Positions 33,853-44,500 of a stretch of DNA of 51,123 nt are shown piece after piece. Origin of the DNA: Desulfocapsa sp. Lineage in GTDB: Bacteria > Desulfobacterota > Desulfobulbia > Desulfobulbales > Desulfocapsaceae. The position numbers were made by a program, and so were the translations under genes. Under the pieces are notes generated by a model. That model did no database searches. It was not told the DNA's origin and saw nothing but the letters and a program-made list of their open reading frames with translations. How positions within the stretch are numbered: the stretch's first letter is position 1; each line of letters begins with the position of its first letter. The stretch covers positions 1-51,123 of the forward strand of contig JAFLJO010000109.1 of the NCBI GenBank assembly GCA_022712975.1, given 5' to 3'.

Positions 33853-35606
33853 GGGGAAACAAATGGAACAGGCTCCTTCATACTCGAGTCAACATAGCCA
33901 TTCTCGTCGTACTTCTTGCCCAGTTCTACTTTGGCAGTATTGAGCAAGTCAAAGCAGCTGACGATGATAGCAATAGCACGGTAATCATCACCGAACAGGA
34001 GATTAAAGACCTGCAGGCCCATACCATGGCGGATATTCTTAATACCATCCCGGGTATCGCAGCCGGTAGTTCATCGGTGAGCATCCATGGCAACTATAAA
34101 GTTAAGGTCTTTGTTGATGGCAGACCGTTAAATGATCCCACCTCCAGCCATGGCGGGATCAAATGGGATCTGGTCACCCCGGATCAGGTCAGTCAAATTG
34201 AAATACTGCTTGGTAAAGGCGGAGTCAGATACGGCCAGAACGCCAGTGGAGGCGTTATTCTCGTCAGCACCAAAAGCGGTAACAGGCTTTCAGGTAATGT
34301 CAAAACATATGCAGGGAGTAACAATCTTTTTTACGGCAATACCAATATGCAGCTAACATCCGGGCCATGGTCAACAGAGGTGAATGGTGGCTACGAAACC
34401 ACAGATGGCTACAAGGTCAACAATGACAAAACTCGCTGGCAGACCGGGGCGAGACTTGGCTACATATTCCATGACCAGTTCAATATCTCTTTATCTTGTG
34501 ACTATCTTGAGGATAAGCGGGGGTTTTCCGGCTATCCAGATTACCCGACCCCTTATTCACGGAGAGAAAGTAGTATGGGCACCTATGTCCTGCAGGCGGA
34601 TATCCATGCAGTGAACAGTAAAACGTTTTTGATTCAGGGCAATAAGCACAATAGCGATATAAGTCGTGATCTGGACAAGACAATCAGGGTTAATGATTTC
34701 GGCCAGGAGCTTAACTCCGAATTCAAGACCGAGAACTGGGGAACAGTAAACTACGGTGGAGCCTTTTATTGGAGTGCTGTCAGCGGCAGTGCTTTTGACG
34801 ACCAGAACGAGAATACCACATCCGCCTATGTTATGGATACTATGACCCTGAACCGTTTGCCCCTTACCCTGGCCTTTGGTCTCCGGGCCAATATAAACTC
34901 CGGCTTTGATAACGCCCTTAACCCCGAGGCCAAGGCAACCTACAAGGCCAAAGATTGGCGGATCACCCTGGCCTACAGCAGAACCAACAACACCCCCAGT
35001 TTTTATCAGCGTTATAATGAAACCAGTTCCACCAGGCCAAATCCAGACCTGACCATGGAAGTTGCGGACAATTACAGTCTGTCGTTCTCCACCATGCTTA
35101 GTAAGACCATGGGGGGCAGTGCAACCCTGTTTTATAACCAGCTCACCGACCGCATCACCTATGTCACCAATGCTATCGGGGGTGGTCAATATCAAAACTT
35201 TGGCAAGGTTACCTATACAGGGGGGGATCTATCCTTGAACTGGACTCCCCTAGACAAGGTAAAGGTTAAGGCCAGTTATACCTACATGAATGCCAAGGAC
35301 AAGGGTACCGGCCTTTTTTTATCTGCCAAACCCGAACATAAGGCCAGGCTAAACCTGAACTATCGCCCCATGAAATCATTGTCCATGGTGTTGGTGATAA
35401 AAGCTACATCTGAGGCCTATCGCAACAGGGCTAACACAAGATCGGTGGCGGGTTATACCTTGGCTGACCTTAAAGCAGAGTATGACTTTGGCCGTTTTAG
35501 CCTATTTGGCGAAGTGAATAATCTAACCGACAAAACCTATTATTATACCGACGGCCTCCTCGCTCCACCAAGGGCCTTCTTTGCCGGTATTAATCTGAAA
35601 ATTTAA
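33849..35606 (+). CDS. TonB-dependent receptor inside the B12 operon
   Basis: The 585-residue protein overlaps the CobN stop (ATGA). It has a signal peptide ending EQVKAADD, a plug with VIITEQEIKDLQAHTMADIL and VKVFVDGRPLNDP, and a shortened IEILLGKGGVRYGQNASGGV version of the usual plug motif. A barrel of about 440 residues ends in INLKI. It is smaller than most BtuB-like receptors, and no clear TonB box is visible before the plug. Placement between a chelatase subunit and its AAA+ partners is unusual. It points to direct coupling of outer-membrane capture with tetrapyrrole processing. The ligand is presumably a corrinoid or related tetrapyrrole. Confidence 0.85.
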   Translation: MRGNKWNRLLHTRVNIAILVVLLAQFYFGSIEQVKAADDDSNSTVIITEQEIKDLQAHTMADILNTIPGIAAGSSSVSIHGNYKVKVFVDGRPLNDPTSSHGGIKWDLVTPDQVSQIEILLGKGGVRYGQNASGGVILVSTKSGNRLSGNVKTYAGSNNLFYGNTNMQLTSGPWSTEVNGGYETTDGYKVNNDKTRWQTGARLGYIFHDQFNISLSCDYLEDKRGFSGYPDYPTPYSRRESSMGTYVLQADIHAVNSKTFLIQGNKHNSDISRDLDKTIRVNDFGQELNSEFKTENWGTVNYGGAFYWSAVSGSAFDDQNENTTSAYVMDTMTLNRLPLTLAFGLRANINSGFDNALNPEAKATYKAKDWRITLAYSRTNNTPSFYQRYNETSSTRPNPDLTMEVADNYSLSFSTMLSKTMGGSATLFYNQLTDRITYVTNAIGGGQYQNFGKVTYTGGDLSLNWTPLDKVKVKASYTYMNAKDKGTGLFLSAKPEHKARLNLNYRPMKSLSMVLVIKATSEAYRNRANTRSVAGYTLADLKAEYDFGRFSLFGEVNNLTDKTYYYTDGLLAPPRAFFAGINLKI

Positions 35607-35610
35607 GACC

Positions 35611-37659
35611 ATGACGAATAGTATTTACCCCTTGGCCGCCATAGTGGGGCAAGAAGAATTAAAACTGAGCCTGATACTTAATGGCATTAACCCAGCTATT
35701 GCTGGTGTCCTTATTCGTGGAGAAAAGGGGACCGCTAAATCCACTGCTGTGCGTGCCCTTACGGAACTCCTTCCGGAGCTTGAAGTGGTTTCCGGTTGTC
35801 GTTTCTCATGTAACCCGGAACGTCATGATGAGCTATGTTTTGAATGCCTAGCGAGTGAACAGGACCCTAGCCGTACTAGTCGCCGGGCGCGATTAATCAA
35901 CCTTCCCTTGAATGCCACCGAGGACAGGGTGGCAGGTGGAATTAATTTTTCCTCCACCATTAAAAACGGCAAAACCATCCTGCAAACCGGTCTGCTGGCT
36001 GATGCCCACCGAGCCATCCTTTATATAGATGAGGTGAACCTGCTGGATGATCATATTGTTGATTTGATCCTCGACACTGCTGCTTCCGGCCGTAATGTCA
36101 TTGAACGAGAGGGCATCAGTATCAGCCACCCAGCCCGTTTTATTCTCATCGGCACCATGAACCCCGAAGAGGGTGAACTACGCCCCCAGTTATTAGATCG
36201 CTTTGGGCTCTGCCTTGAGGTTAAGGGCAGTGATGATCTGGATGAGCGGGTAAGCTTGCTCACCAGGCGGGAAGAGTTTGACCTCAATCCCGTGGAGTTT
36301 TGCAGAAAATTTGTGGACGAAAGTCAGCGGATTCGCAGGCAGATACTCCAGGGGCGACAGCAATTAAGCAAGATACGATTTCCACCATATATGCGGATTT
36401 TTATCAGTGAACTCTGTAATGAAAATAATGTGGCCGGCCACCGGGCAGATCTGATTATGGAACAGGCGGCCATGGCTCTGGCAGCTTTTGAAGGTGACAA
36501 TGAAGTTCGCACCGACCATATCCGCCGGGTGGCTCCCATGGTTTTAATCCATCGCCAGCGTGATGCCCAGCCCCCACCATCGCCCGAACCACCACAAAAC
36601 CAGCAGAACGAGGAGGACTCAGAGCAGGAAAAATCAGAAGACAGGCCGGATAAGCCGGACGAACCAGAGAGCAGCGAAGAACCGGCAGGAGAGCAGGAAA
36701 AATCAGGCACCGAGCCACCAGAGACACCTGAAAACAGGGAACAACAGAAAGGGGAAGGACAGGAGGGGCAAACGCCGGAGCCAAAAGAGCAGGGTCAGGA
36801 CGACAGCCCCCGGAACAGTGAAGAACAGGTCTTTGAGATTGGTGCCTCATTCAAGGTTAAAAAGATTAGCACCGCCAAGGATCGTGTCACCAGACGGGGT
36901 TCAGGGCGCAGATCTCGTTCTCGAGTTTCCCAGAAACAGGGGCGTTACAGTCGAGCCAGCCGTAATGGCGTTCAGGGTGATATTGCCTTGGATGCCACCA
37001 TCAGGGCCGCCGCCCCCCACCAGATGGGACGCAGTGGCGATCTGGCGGTGCAGCTGACCTCTGATGATTTCCGCTTTAAAATCAGGGAAAAGCGCATCGG
37101 TAATTTGCTTTTGTTTCTGGTAGATGCCTCTGGTTCCATGGGATCCCGGGGACGGATGGCAGCATCCAAAGGGGCGGTAATGTCCCTTCTGCTCGATGCC
37201 TATCAGAAACGGGATAAGGTTTCCATGATCACCTTTCGCCGTAACGAGGCCGAGGTTAACCTGCCCATCACCAACTCAGTGGAACTTGCCGGAAAGTTGC
37301 TCGCCCAGATGCCGGTTGGCGGGCGAACACCGCTGTCTGCAGGGCTCATCAAAGGCTATGAGCAGATGCGCAACTTCCTGATCCGGGAACCAACAGGCAG
37401 GCCCATTGTGATCATCCTCACCGATGGTAAGGGCAACGTCAGTTTGGGTGATGACAAACCGGTGGATGAGATGCTCAAACTTGCTACATCCATGGCCGGG
37501 GAAACCAGAGCCAAATATATTGTGGTGGATACAGAGGAAGATGGGCTGGTAACCTTTGATCTGGCCCGGAAACTTGCAGGGGCACTGGACGCTGAATATT
37601 TTAAAATCAAAGATATTCAAGCTGAGGAGCTTGTTACTATCGTTCGAGAAAAACAATAG
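35611..37659 (+). CDS. chlD: ChlD/BchD-like AAA+ and VWA chelatase subunit
   Basis: The 682-residue protein has an N-terminal AAA+ domain with Walker A GEKGTAKST (37-45), four cysteines at 63, 67, 76 and 79 that could hold zinc, and Walker B ILYIDEVNLLDD. A long acidic, proline-rich linker (about 320-410) follows. The C-terminal VWA domain has the metal-ion-dependent site DASGSMGS (about 505). This is the ChlD/BchD plan, but unlike many ChlD proteins the ATPase motifs look intact. With the ChlI-like subunit 11 bases downstream it should form the ATP-driven motor for one or both CobN subunits. Metal specificity cannot be read from sequence; the B12 context favours cobalt. Confidence 0.9.
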   Translation: MTNSIYPLAAIVGQEELKLSLILNGINPAIAGVLIRGEKGTAKSTAVRALTELLPELEVVSGCRFSCNPERHDELCFECLASEQDPSRTSRRARLINLPLNATEDRVAGGINFSSTIKNGKTILQTGLLADAHRAILYIDEVNLLDDHIVDLILDTAASGRNVIEREGISISHPARFILIGTMNPEEGELRPQLLDRFGLCLEVKGSDDLDERVSLLTRREEFDLNPVEFCRKFVDESQRIRRQILQGRQQLSKIRFPPYMRIFISELCNENNVAGHRADLIMEQAAMALAAFEGDNEVRTDHIRRVAPMVLIHRQRDAQPPPSPEPPQNQQNEEDSEQEKSEDRPDKPDEPESSEEPAGEQEKSGTEPPETPENREQQKGEGQEGQTPEPKEQGQDDSPRNSEEQVFEIGASFKVKKISTAKDRVTRRGSGRRSRSRVSQKQGRYSRASRNGVQGDIALDATIRAAAPHQMGRSGDLAVQLTSDDFRFKIREKRIGNLLLFLVDASGSMGSRGRMAASKGAVMSLLLDAYQKRDKVSMITFRRNEAEVNLPITNSVELAGKLLAQMPVGGRTPLSAGLIKGYEQMRNFLIREPTGRPIVIILTDGKGNVSLGDDKPVDEMLKLATSMAGETRAKYIVVDTEEDGLVTFDLARKLAGALDAEYFKIKDIQAEELVTIVREKQ

Positions 37660-37670
37660 GAATTACAAAT

Positions 37671-38711
37671 ATGCAGAAAAAACAAATTTATCCATTTACC
37701 GCTATTGTTGGTCAGGAAAAAATGAAACTGGCTCTAATTTTAAATATCATTACCCCGGGATTATCCGGAGTCTTGATTCGGGGCGAAAAGGGCACGGCCA
37801 AATCCACGGCCGTGCGGGCCCTGGCTGAAATTTTACCGGTGATAAAAATAATAGGTGACTCTTCCTTTCAGCTTGATCCTGAGAATGAATATACAAATTA
37901 TCAGGAAATTTGCAGGATGCTTGGTCAAACCCCGCACGTTCGTGAAAATCTAACTGTTCGTGAACAAAAGGTACAGGTGGTGGAACTACCGGTTGGCGCC
38001 ACCGAGGATCGGGTGATCGGAACACTTGACCTGGAACATGCCCTGAAAAAAGGCGAAAAACGGGTGGAGCCTGGTCTGCTTGCCCAGGCTCATCGTGGTA
38101 TTCTTTATGTGGATGAGGTTAATCTCCTGGATGACCATGTGGTGGACATTCTACTCGATGCCGCTGCCATGGGGGTTAACAACATTGAACGGGAGGGTAT
38201 CAGTTTTTCCCATCCTGCCCGTTTTACCCTGGTTGGCACCATGAACCCGGAAGAAGGTGAATTACGTCCTCAGCTCTTGGACCGCTTTGGTCTCTGTGTC
38301 AATATCAAGGGTATCCCATCCATCGAAGATCGGGTGGCAATTATGGAACAACGGATTGCCTTTGATGAAAATCCCGAAAAATTCTGTGCAAAATGGCAGG
38401 AAAAATCTGCAGAACTGGTGGCAAAAATAATGAGGGCCAGGGAAATCTACAACCAGATAGAGATCGACCAGAAACTGCTCTATGAAATAGCCAGTAGTTG
38501 TCTTGAAGTGGGTGTTGATGGGCATCGGGGTGATATTGTCATCCTGAAAACCGCGAAGAGTCTGGCCGCCTACCATGGACGCACCAAGGTGGAATCAGCT
38601 GATATCAGCGAGGCCATTGAACTGGCCCTGCCCCATCGCATCCGACGACAACCTCTAATGGAAATCCCCGACAGCATTGCAGGGTTGCGAGAGAAAAGCC
38701 AGACAGCCTGA
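37671..38711 (+). CDS. chlI: ChlI/BchI-like AAA+ chelatase subunit
   Basis: The 346-residue AAA+ protein has Walker A GEKGTAKST (38-46), Walker B ILYVDEVNLLDDH and the GTMNPEEGELRPQLLDRFG sensor/arginine-finger region typical of ChlI/BchI. It is clearly a paralogue of the N-terminal domain of the preceding gene, but lacks its four-cysteine insert and the VWA half. ChlI hexamers stack on ChlD rings to power the large subunit. The start has AGGAA upstream, 11 bases after the ChlD stop. Together the two give a complete ATPase module for the CobN proteins in the same operon. Confidence 0.9.
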   Translation: MQKKQIYPFTAIVGQEKMKLALILNIITPGLSGVLIRGEKGTAKSTAVRALAEILPVIKIIGDSSFQLDPENEYTNYQEICRMLGQTPHVRENLTVREQKVQVVELPVGATEDRVIGTLDLEHALKKGEKRVEPGLLAQAHRGILYVDEVNLLDDHVVDILLDAAAMGVNNIEREGISFSHPARFTLVGTMNPEEGELRPQLLDRFGLCVNIKGIPSIEDRVAIMEQRIAFDENPEKFCAKWQEKSAELVAKIMRAREIYNQIEIDQKLLYEIASSCLEVGVDGHRGDIVILKTAKSLAAYHGRTKVESADISEAIELALPHRIRRQPLMEIPDSIAGLREKSQTA

Positions 38712-38755
38712 CCCACTAATGCAAAAGAATCATTAACCTTTTTAAGATACAAAAT

Positions 38756-39589
38756 ATGATCAGCATAAAAAATCTCAAAAAAGCATATGGAACCAACAAT
38801 GCTCTTACCGGCATTAATCTCACCGTACCTGCCGGTGAACTCTTTGCATATCTGGGCCCCAATGGTGCAGGAAAATCAACAACCATTCGCATCCTCACAG
38901 GCCTGACAAAGATGACTGATGGTCAGGCCAGCCTTGGTGGGTTTGACATTGAAACCGAGGCAATTGCTGCCAAACGACAATTTGGGGTGGTTCATCAATA
39001 TGTGAATCTGGATCAGGAACTTACGGTATTTGAAAACCTTGATATCCATGGCCAACTCTTTGGCATGAGCAAGGACATGCGCAAAGCAAAGATCGAGGAA
39101 TTACTTGCCTATATTGAAATGGCTGACCGGGCAGACACCCTGATTAAAGAGTTATCCGGCGGTCTGAAACGGAGGGTTACCATTGCCCGTGCCTTACTTC
39201 ACGAACCAAGTATCCTCTTTCTTGACGAACCTACTGTTGGTCTGGATGCGGCCATTCGTCGTCGGATCTGGGCTTTAATCAAAAAGATTCAGCAACAGGG
39301 AACCACCATTTTCCTCACCACCCATCACATAGAGGAGGCCGAATTTCTTGCCCACCGGGTTGCCTTCCTTGATGAGGGCAGGATTGTTGCCCTGGATAGT
39401 CCTGCCCGACTCATGGCAGGGGTTGGCACCTGGGCCATTGACCAGCTTAAGGATAGTGGCATGGAAACCCGTTATTTCAAAGATAGAGAACAGGCTGCTG
39501 CTTTTCAGGCAGAGGACGGCTTCACCCTGCGGCGGGTAAACCTTGAAGATGCATTCCTGTCATTAACCGGCAAAAAGGTGCAGGCATGA
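38756..39589 (+). CDS. ABC-2-type transporter ATPase (DrrA/NodI-like)
   Basis: The 277-residue protein has Walker A GPNGAGKST, a Q-loop in GVVHQYVNLDQELTV, signature LSGGLKRRV and Walker B LFLDEPTVGLD. A short C-terminal extension follows, ending with the DAFLSLTG segment common in DrrA-type exporters. It overlaps the permease start by four bases. DrrA/NodI ATPases usually drive export of lipids, drugs or polymers, unlike the BtuD-type importer ATPase earlier in the operon. It is possibly used to expel a tetrapyrrole by-product, or recruited for another step. The substrate is unknown. Confidence 0.9.
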   Translation: MISIKNLKKAYGTNNALTGINLTVPAGELFAYLGPNGAGKSTTIRILTGLTKMTDGQASLGGFDIETEAIAAKRQFGVVHQYVNLDQELTVFENLDIHGQLFGMSKDMRKAKIEELLAYIEMADRADTLIKELSGGLKRRVTIARALLHEPSILFLDEPTVGLDAAIRRRIWALIKKIQQQGTTIFLTTHHIEEAEFLAHRVAFLDEGRIVALDSPARLMAGVGTWAIDQLKDSGMETRYFKDREQAAAFQAEDGFTLRRVNLEDAFLSLTGKKVQA

Positions 39590-40323
39590 TTAATCAAACC
39601 ATCGCAGTTTATCGTCGGGAAATGCTTATCCTTAAACGCCGTTTTAAGCGACAGGTGGCAGGTCAGGCGATATTGCCCCTACTCTATCTCGTAACATTTG
39701 GCTATGCCATGGGTGGGGAGTTACGCTTTGACGACATCAGCTATCTGGAATTTTTACTACCGGGTCTGGTGGCAATGAGCAGCATGACCCAAGCCTTTGC
39801 CATTGCCACGGATATTAATGTTGCACGGTTTTACTGGCACATATTTGACGAATTCCAGGCCGCGCCAATCAGCAACGCCAGTTATGTGGCAGGTGAGGTT
39901 ATGGCGGGGATAACCAGGGCCATTATAAGCATCTTTATCATCCTGGGCCTGGGTCTTCTTTTCGGTGTGCAGCTCCATTATGGCCCAATATTCTGGCTGG
40001 CGATCCTGTTAAACAGCTTCTTGTTCGCAAGCCTTGCGGTGGCTTTGGCCATGGTGGTGAAAAGCCATGCCGACCAAAGCCTGTTGACCAGTTTTGTCAT
40101 TACTCCCATGGCATTTTTAGGCGGCACTTTTTTTCCAGTGGATCGTTTGCCGGGCTGGCTGCAAAACATCCTTGGCCTGCTGCCCCTGACCCATGCCTCT
40201 ACGGCTATTCGCGGAGCAGCCCTGGGCAAGGATGTGAACGTCATGTCATTAATTTTACTAACCATTACAGGTATAATTCTATTCTGGGTTGCCTTTTTTT
40301 GCGTCAATAAGGCAAGGGACTGA
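39586..40323 (+). CDS. ABC-2-type permease (NodJ/DrrB-like)
   Basis: The 245-residue membrane protein has about six spans. An N-terminal RFKRQVAGQAILPLLYLVTF segment and the LGGTFFPVDRLPGWLQNIL motif near residue 180 are characteristic of ABC-2 permeases of the NodJ/DrrB type. It is coupled to its ATPase by an ATGA overlap and followed two bases later by cbiZ. The pair could export, or transfer within the membrane, a hydrophobic compound connected with corrinoid handling. Nothing in the sequence identifies the substrate. Confidence 0.88.
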   Translation: MINQTIAVYRREMLILKRRFKRQVAGQAILPLLYLVTFGYAMGGELRFDDISYLEFLLPGLVAMSSMTQAFAIATDINVARFYWHIFDEFQAAPISNASYVAGEVMAGITRAIISIFIILGLGLLFGVQLHYGPIFWLAILLNSFLFASLAVALAMVVKSHADQSLLTSFVITPMAFLGGTFFPVDRLPGWLQNILGLLPLTHASTAIRGAALGKDVNVMSLILLTITGIILFWVAFFCVNKARD

Positions 40324-40325
40324 CC

Positions 40326-41510
40326 ATGCACCTTAACACCTATTATAACGGCGTCGAGATATATCGGGGCGATAAAATTATTTATGCAAAATTCCTCAAA
40401 CCCCATCTGGTCATTTCCACCTGCCGGGCTGCGGGGGGACTAAGGGCGGGATTTGAGTATGTCCTGAACTACCAGAGCTGTGAGCCCTGCAACCATAATC
40501 GCCGTCTTTCCCTGCGTGATCCCGAGGCTTATCGAAAAATGATCTGTACTCCCCATGGTCTGCCAGCCGATAAATGCGCCACCATGGGCACGGCTGCCAA
40601 TATGCACCATGCCGCCTTTGTGGTGCAGAAGTTCAGGGAGCTGGAGGTGGTGGCGGTTGTCACAGGTGGGGTGGAGACCAATGCCGGGCGGGCAGGAGAT
40701 CCGGCCTCGGTCATGGAAAGTGAAGACGGCTTTGAAAAACTCCCACCAGCCGAGAAGATACCAGGCCCCGGCACCATCAATATAATGCTGTTTATCAGCC
40801 AACCCCTTACTGAAGCGGCTCTGACCGGAACCATTATGATGGCCACTGAAGCTAAGACCGCAGCCCTGCAGGAACTGGCGGTTAACTCCCGATACTCTGA
40901 TGGACTGGCCACTGGTACGGGTACAGATCAGATCATTGTCTCAGCCCCTGATCGCGATGGCTTCCGACTGACTTGGGCCGGTAAGCACGGCAAACTGGGC
41001 GAGTTAATTGGTATCGCCGTGAAAGAGGCGGTAAAAGAGACCCTGGCCAAGCAAAATGGTCTGACTCCCATGGGGCAATGTTCTGCCAAGATTCACCTGG
41101 GACGTTTTGGTTGCAGCAGAGCATCCATGCGAGACGGCATTGCCAGTCACCTGGAGGTAGAACATGCCGAAACCCTGCGCAATAACTTTCAGGGAATTAT
41201 CCGTGATCCTGTCACTGTAGCAGCGGTTGCCGCCCTGGTTCATATCCGCGACAAGTTCAGCTGGGGCATCCTGCCAGATTCCTGCTGGCAGGAAATAATG
41301 GGGACAGCCGCAGCCCAGGTTGCCTGTGCGATCTGCGGACAATATGAGCAGATGGAACAATTTCGTCATAAATTGGCAAAAGAGGCTGGCAACAAAGAAA
41401 ATAATGACTTTCTAAATCTCTGTTACCAGGCCATGGCCTTAGGCTTTGCCAATAAATGGTCACTAATTACAAATAAAGATTATACGGATAAGGGAGAAGA
41501 AAAAACATGA
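40326..41510 (+). CDS. cbiZ: CbiZ-like adenosylcobinamide amidohydrolase with C-terminal extension
   Basis: Residues about 15-240 match CbiZ. They include VISTCRAAGGLRAG, VVTGGVETNAGRAGDPAS, GTINIMLFISQPLTEAAL, TEAKTAALQELAV and SDGLATGTGTDQI. CbiZ cleaves the aminopropanol side chain of adenosylcobinamide or pseudocobalamin-type corrinoids to give adenosylcobyric acid for rebuilding, so this is a salvage and remodelling enzyme. The protein is 394 residues. The last 150 or so, containing several cysteines (GQCSAKIHLGRFGCSR, VACAICGQY), exceed the usual CbiZ length and I cannot assign them. It overlaps cobN copy 2 by four bases. It is the clearest evidence that the operon processes imported corrinoids. 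Confidence 0.85.
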   Translation: MHLNTYYNGVEIYRGDKIIYAKFLKPHLVISTCRAAGGLRAGFEYVLNYQSCEPCNHNRRLSLRDPEAYRKMICTPHGLPADKCATMGTAANMHHAAFVVQKFRELEVVAVVTGGVETNAGRAGDPASVMESEDGFEKLPPAEKIPGPGTINIMLFISQPLTEAALTGTIMMATEAKTAALQELAVNSRYSDGLATGTGTDQIIVSAPDRDGFRLTWAGKHGKLGELIGIAVKEAVKETLAKQNGLTPMGQCSAKIHLGRFGCSRASMRDGIASHLEVEHAETLRNNFQGIIRDPVTVAAVAALVHIRDKFSWGILPDSCWQEIMGTAAAQVACAICGQYEQMEQFRHKLAKEAGNKENNDFLNLCYQAMALGFANKWSLITNKDYTDKGEEKT

Positions 41511-44500
41511 GCAAAACCATCCGTATCCTCTATATCCATACCATGATGTTCCACCGCCGTTGCTGGCAACAAGCCACTGATAAATTGATAGATCTCGGTG
41601 TTGAGGTCATCTTTGTCTCTCAGCAACAGGCCTTGGAGCAACTAGAGGCCGCAAGCTGGGAGATCCTGGTTGCGGAATTAAGCCCTGGTCAAGATGATTA
41701 TCAAGAGATCATTGCCAGGGCTGACAAGGTTGCCCATCGTCTGAGTCTTTCTCCTGAACTGCCAACGGATTTCACCACCTATACCAATGAGGCAAGAGCT
41801 ACCTTTGCCGAATTCAGCAAGGCAATGTCTGCTCATAATTATGCAGGCGCTCTTATCTCTCTTGCCCGCGAGGCAGGTTTTATTATCGACGCTCTGTCCC
41901 TGAAAAAGGTCAAGACAACCGGAATCTGGCATCCAGAGGCCGCAGGCAATTTTACTACGCCGACAGACTATCTTGCCTGGCGGACTAAAAACAAACTACC
42001 AACCTCTTCCTTAGTGGCGGTTCTCTTTTATTATGGCCAATTAGTTGAGGATAATATGGCCGAGATCTGCCTTTTAGTTCGCCGCCTTGAAAAAATGGGG
42101 TTCTGCCCCTTACCTGTCTTTTCGCCAGGGGTTGAAGAAGGAGAAAGCCAGCCGGCCTGGTTTTCTATGATATGCGAAGAGGATAATCTTGACGGGCTGA
42201 TAAATTGTATGTCAGGCCGTTTGTTCAAGACCAGGGAAGAAGCTAAGCTTCTGGAAAAACTTGATGTTCCCGTTCTCCAGACCCTGCGCTCCCACTCGCA
42301 AACTCCACTACAATGGCTTGAGGATCCGGTTGGCTTACCAACTATGACCGTGGTATTTTCCCAGAGCTATCCTGAAATGTTCGGTGCCATTCAACCCACC
42401 ATGGTTGCAGGAACCTTACAGGAACAGGATAAAGAAGATCGTGGTACGCGCACCTTCCTACCCATTCCAGAACGAATCAACTGCCTCTGCAACCGCCTGA
42501 AAAGACAGGCAAAACTGAGACTACTGACAAACAAAGACAAGCGACTGACAATCGCCCTCCACAACAATCCCTGCAAGGGAGTTGAGGCAAGCATTGGTAT
42601 GGCTGTGGGCCTTGACACCTTTACGAGCCTTGGCCGCCTGATTAAAGCCCTGGCCCAGGCGGGATATGATACCGGTGACGCCCCCTTTGATGGCAATGAA
42701 ATTCTTGCCGAGATTGAAAGACGCAAGGCAATGGCTGAATTTCGCTGGACCACCATAGATGAGATTGTCGATAAGGGTGGATCCTTGCACATGATGGGCC
42801 GGGACGAGTATGGCAACTGGTTTGATAAACTGGACGGGATAGTTCAGGATAAGGTAAATGAAGACTGGGGACTCTTTCCCGGCCAGGGCATGGTCTGGCA
42901 GGAAGATGGTGAAGATGTTCTGGTTATTACCGGCCTGTCCTATGGCAATATCCAGATTATCGTCCAGCCCAAACGGGGCTGCTACGGGGCAAAATGCAAT
43001 GGTGAGGTCTGCCGTATTCTTCATGATCCAAATCTGGCTCCGCCCCATCACTGGTTGGCCACCTATAAATTTATTCAGGACAGCAGCGATGCCGTGATTC
43101 ATTTTGGCACTGAAGGTGCTCTGGAATATCTGCCCGGCAAACAAAACGGCCTGTCAGATCGCTGTTTTCCCGAGGTGAGTATAGGGGATTTGCCCAATTT
43201 CTATATCTACGTCATGGATGCAGTGGGCGAGGGATTGATCGCCAAACGACGAGGGCAGGCGATCTTGGTGGATCATCTTGGCCCGATATACAGCCCGACA
43301 ATACTCAATGAGGAAATGGTTCAGCTTGAGGAATTGCTCAATCAGTATAGCCAGGCACAACAGAGCAATGACAAAACCCGCATGCGGGTCTTACACGAGA
43401 CCATGATGCCGCTCCTTAGCCTTTTGGATCTGGGGCTAAGCGATGAAAACAGTGAACTTACGTCATCCCTTGATCTGGCTCGCCGTAGTTTAGCTAACCA
43501 ACGGTGTAGTCTCAGCCCGGAATCGCTCCATGTCCTCGGCCAGATACCAGATAATGCTGAGACTGGCAGGTTACTGGCCACCATGTTGCGTAAGTCACCG
43601 GATGAGCTGCCCGATACCGCTGAAATTGCTGAATCCCATGGTAACGCAGCCCTTGTTTTGTCCGAAATCATCTCAAAATCACCAGAAGATATTAAGCCAA
43701 AACAACGAAAACTACACCAGTATTGTCGCCAGGTGGCAGATGGTCTGGCTGACTGCCATCTTGAGATTGTGCAACTACTCCATGGCCTGAATGGTGGTTA
43801 TATCCCGGCAGGACTCGCAGGAAGCCTGGCCAGTGGCCAGATTGAAGCCTTACCCACGGGTCGAAATTTTTTCAGTAAAGATATCAGTCGATTACCCACC
43901 AAGGCCGCCTGGCAGGTGGGACAGGCCATGGCCGTGGCTCTGCTTGAAAAATATCTCGGCGAAGAAGCTTGTTTTCCTGAACAGGTTGGTATCTCTATCT
44001 GGAGTGCCGATGCCTTTAAAAGTGATGGCGAACTGTTCTGCCAGATTCTCTGTCTCATGGGTATCCGGCCCAAATGGGATAGGCAGGGCAAAAGTGTCGG
44101 GATTGAGGTAATCCCCTTAGACGAGCTTAAGCTGACTTGGCAGGACAAGGAAATTGCCAGACCACGGGTGGATGTAACCATCGAGACCTCGGGAATTATG
44201 CGTGATATGGTTCCCCATTTTTGCGACTTACTGGATCAAGCGGTGGTGCTGGCCAGTGGTTTGGATGAATCTTTTGCAGATAATTTTATTCGTAAACACA
44301 CCGAAGAACAGATGACTGAATTACGAAGTCAAACCGCCAGTGACCTGAGTGAAGCCCAGATCAGACGCATGGCAACCTATCGCGTTTTTTCTTCACCGCC
44401 AGGCACCTATGGTCTTGGAGTTGGTTTGGCCCTTGATGCCTCAGCCTGGACCACGGATAAAGACCTTGCCGAGGTTTATATCAACTGGGGAGGCCATGCC

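Noticed and set aside
36560..37057. Long alternative frame within the ChlD-like gene
   Set aside because: It is a shadow of the acidic, proline-rich linker; the main frame has Walker and VWA motifs.
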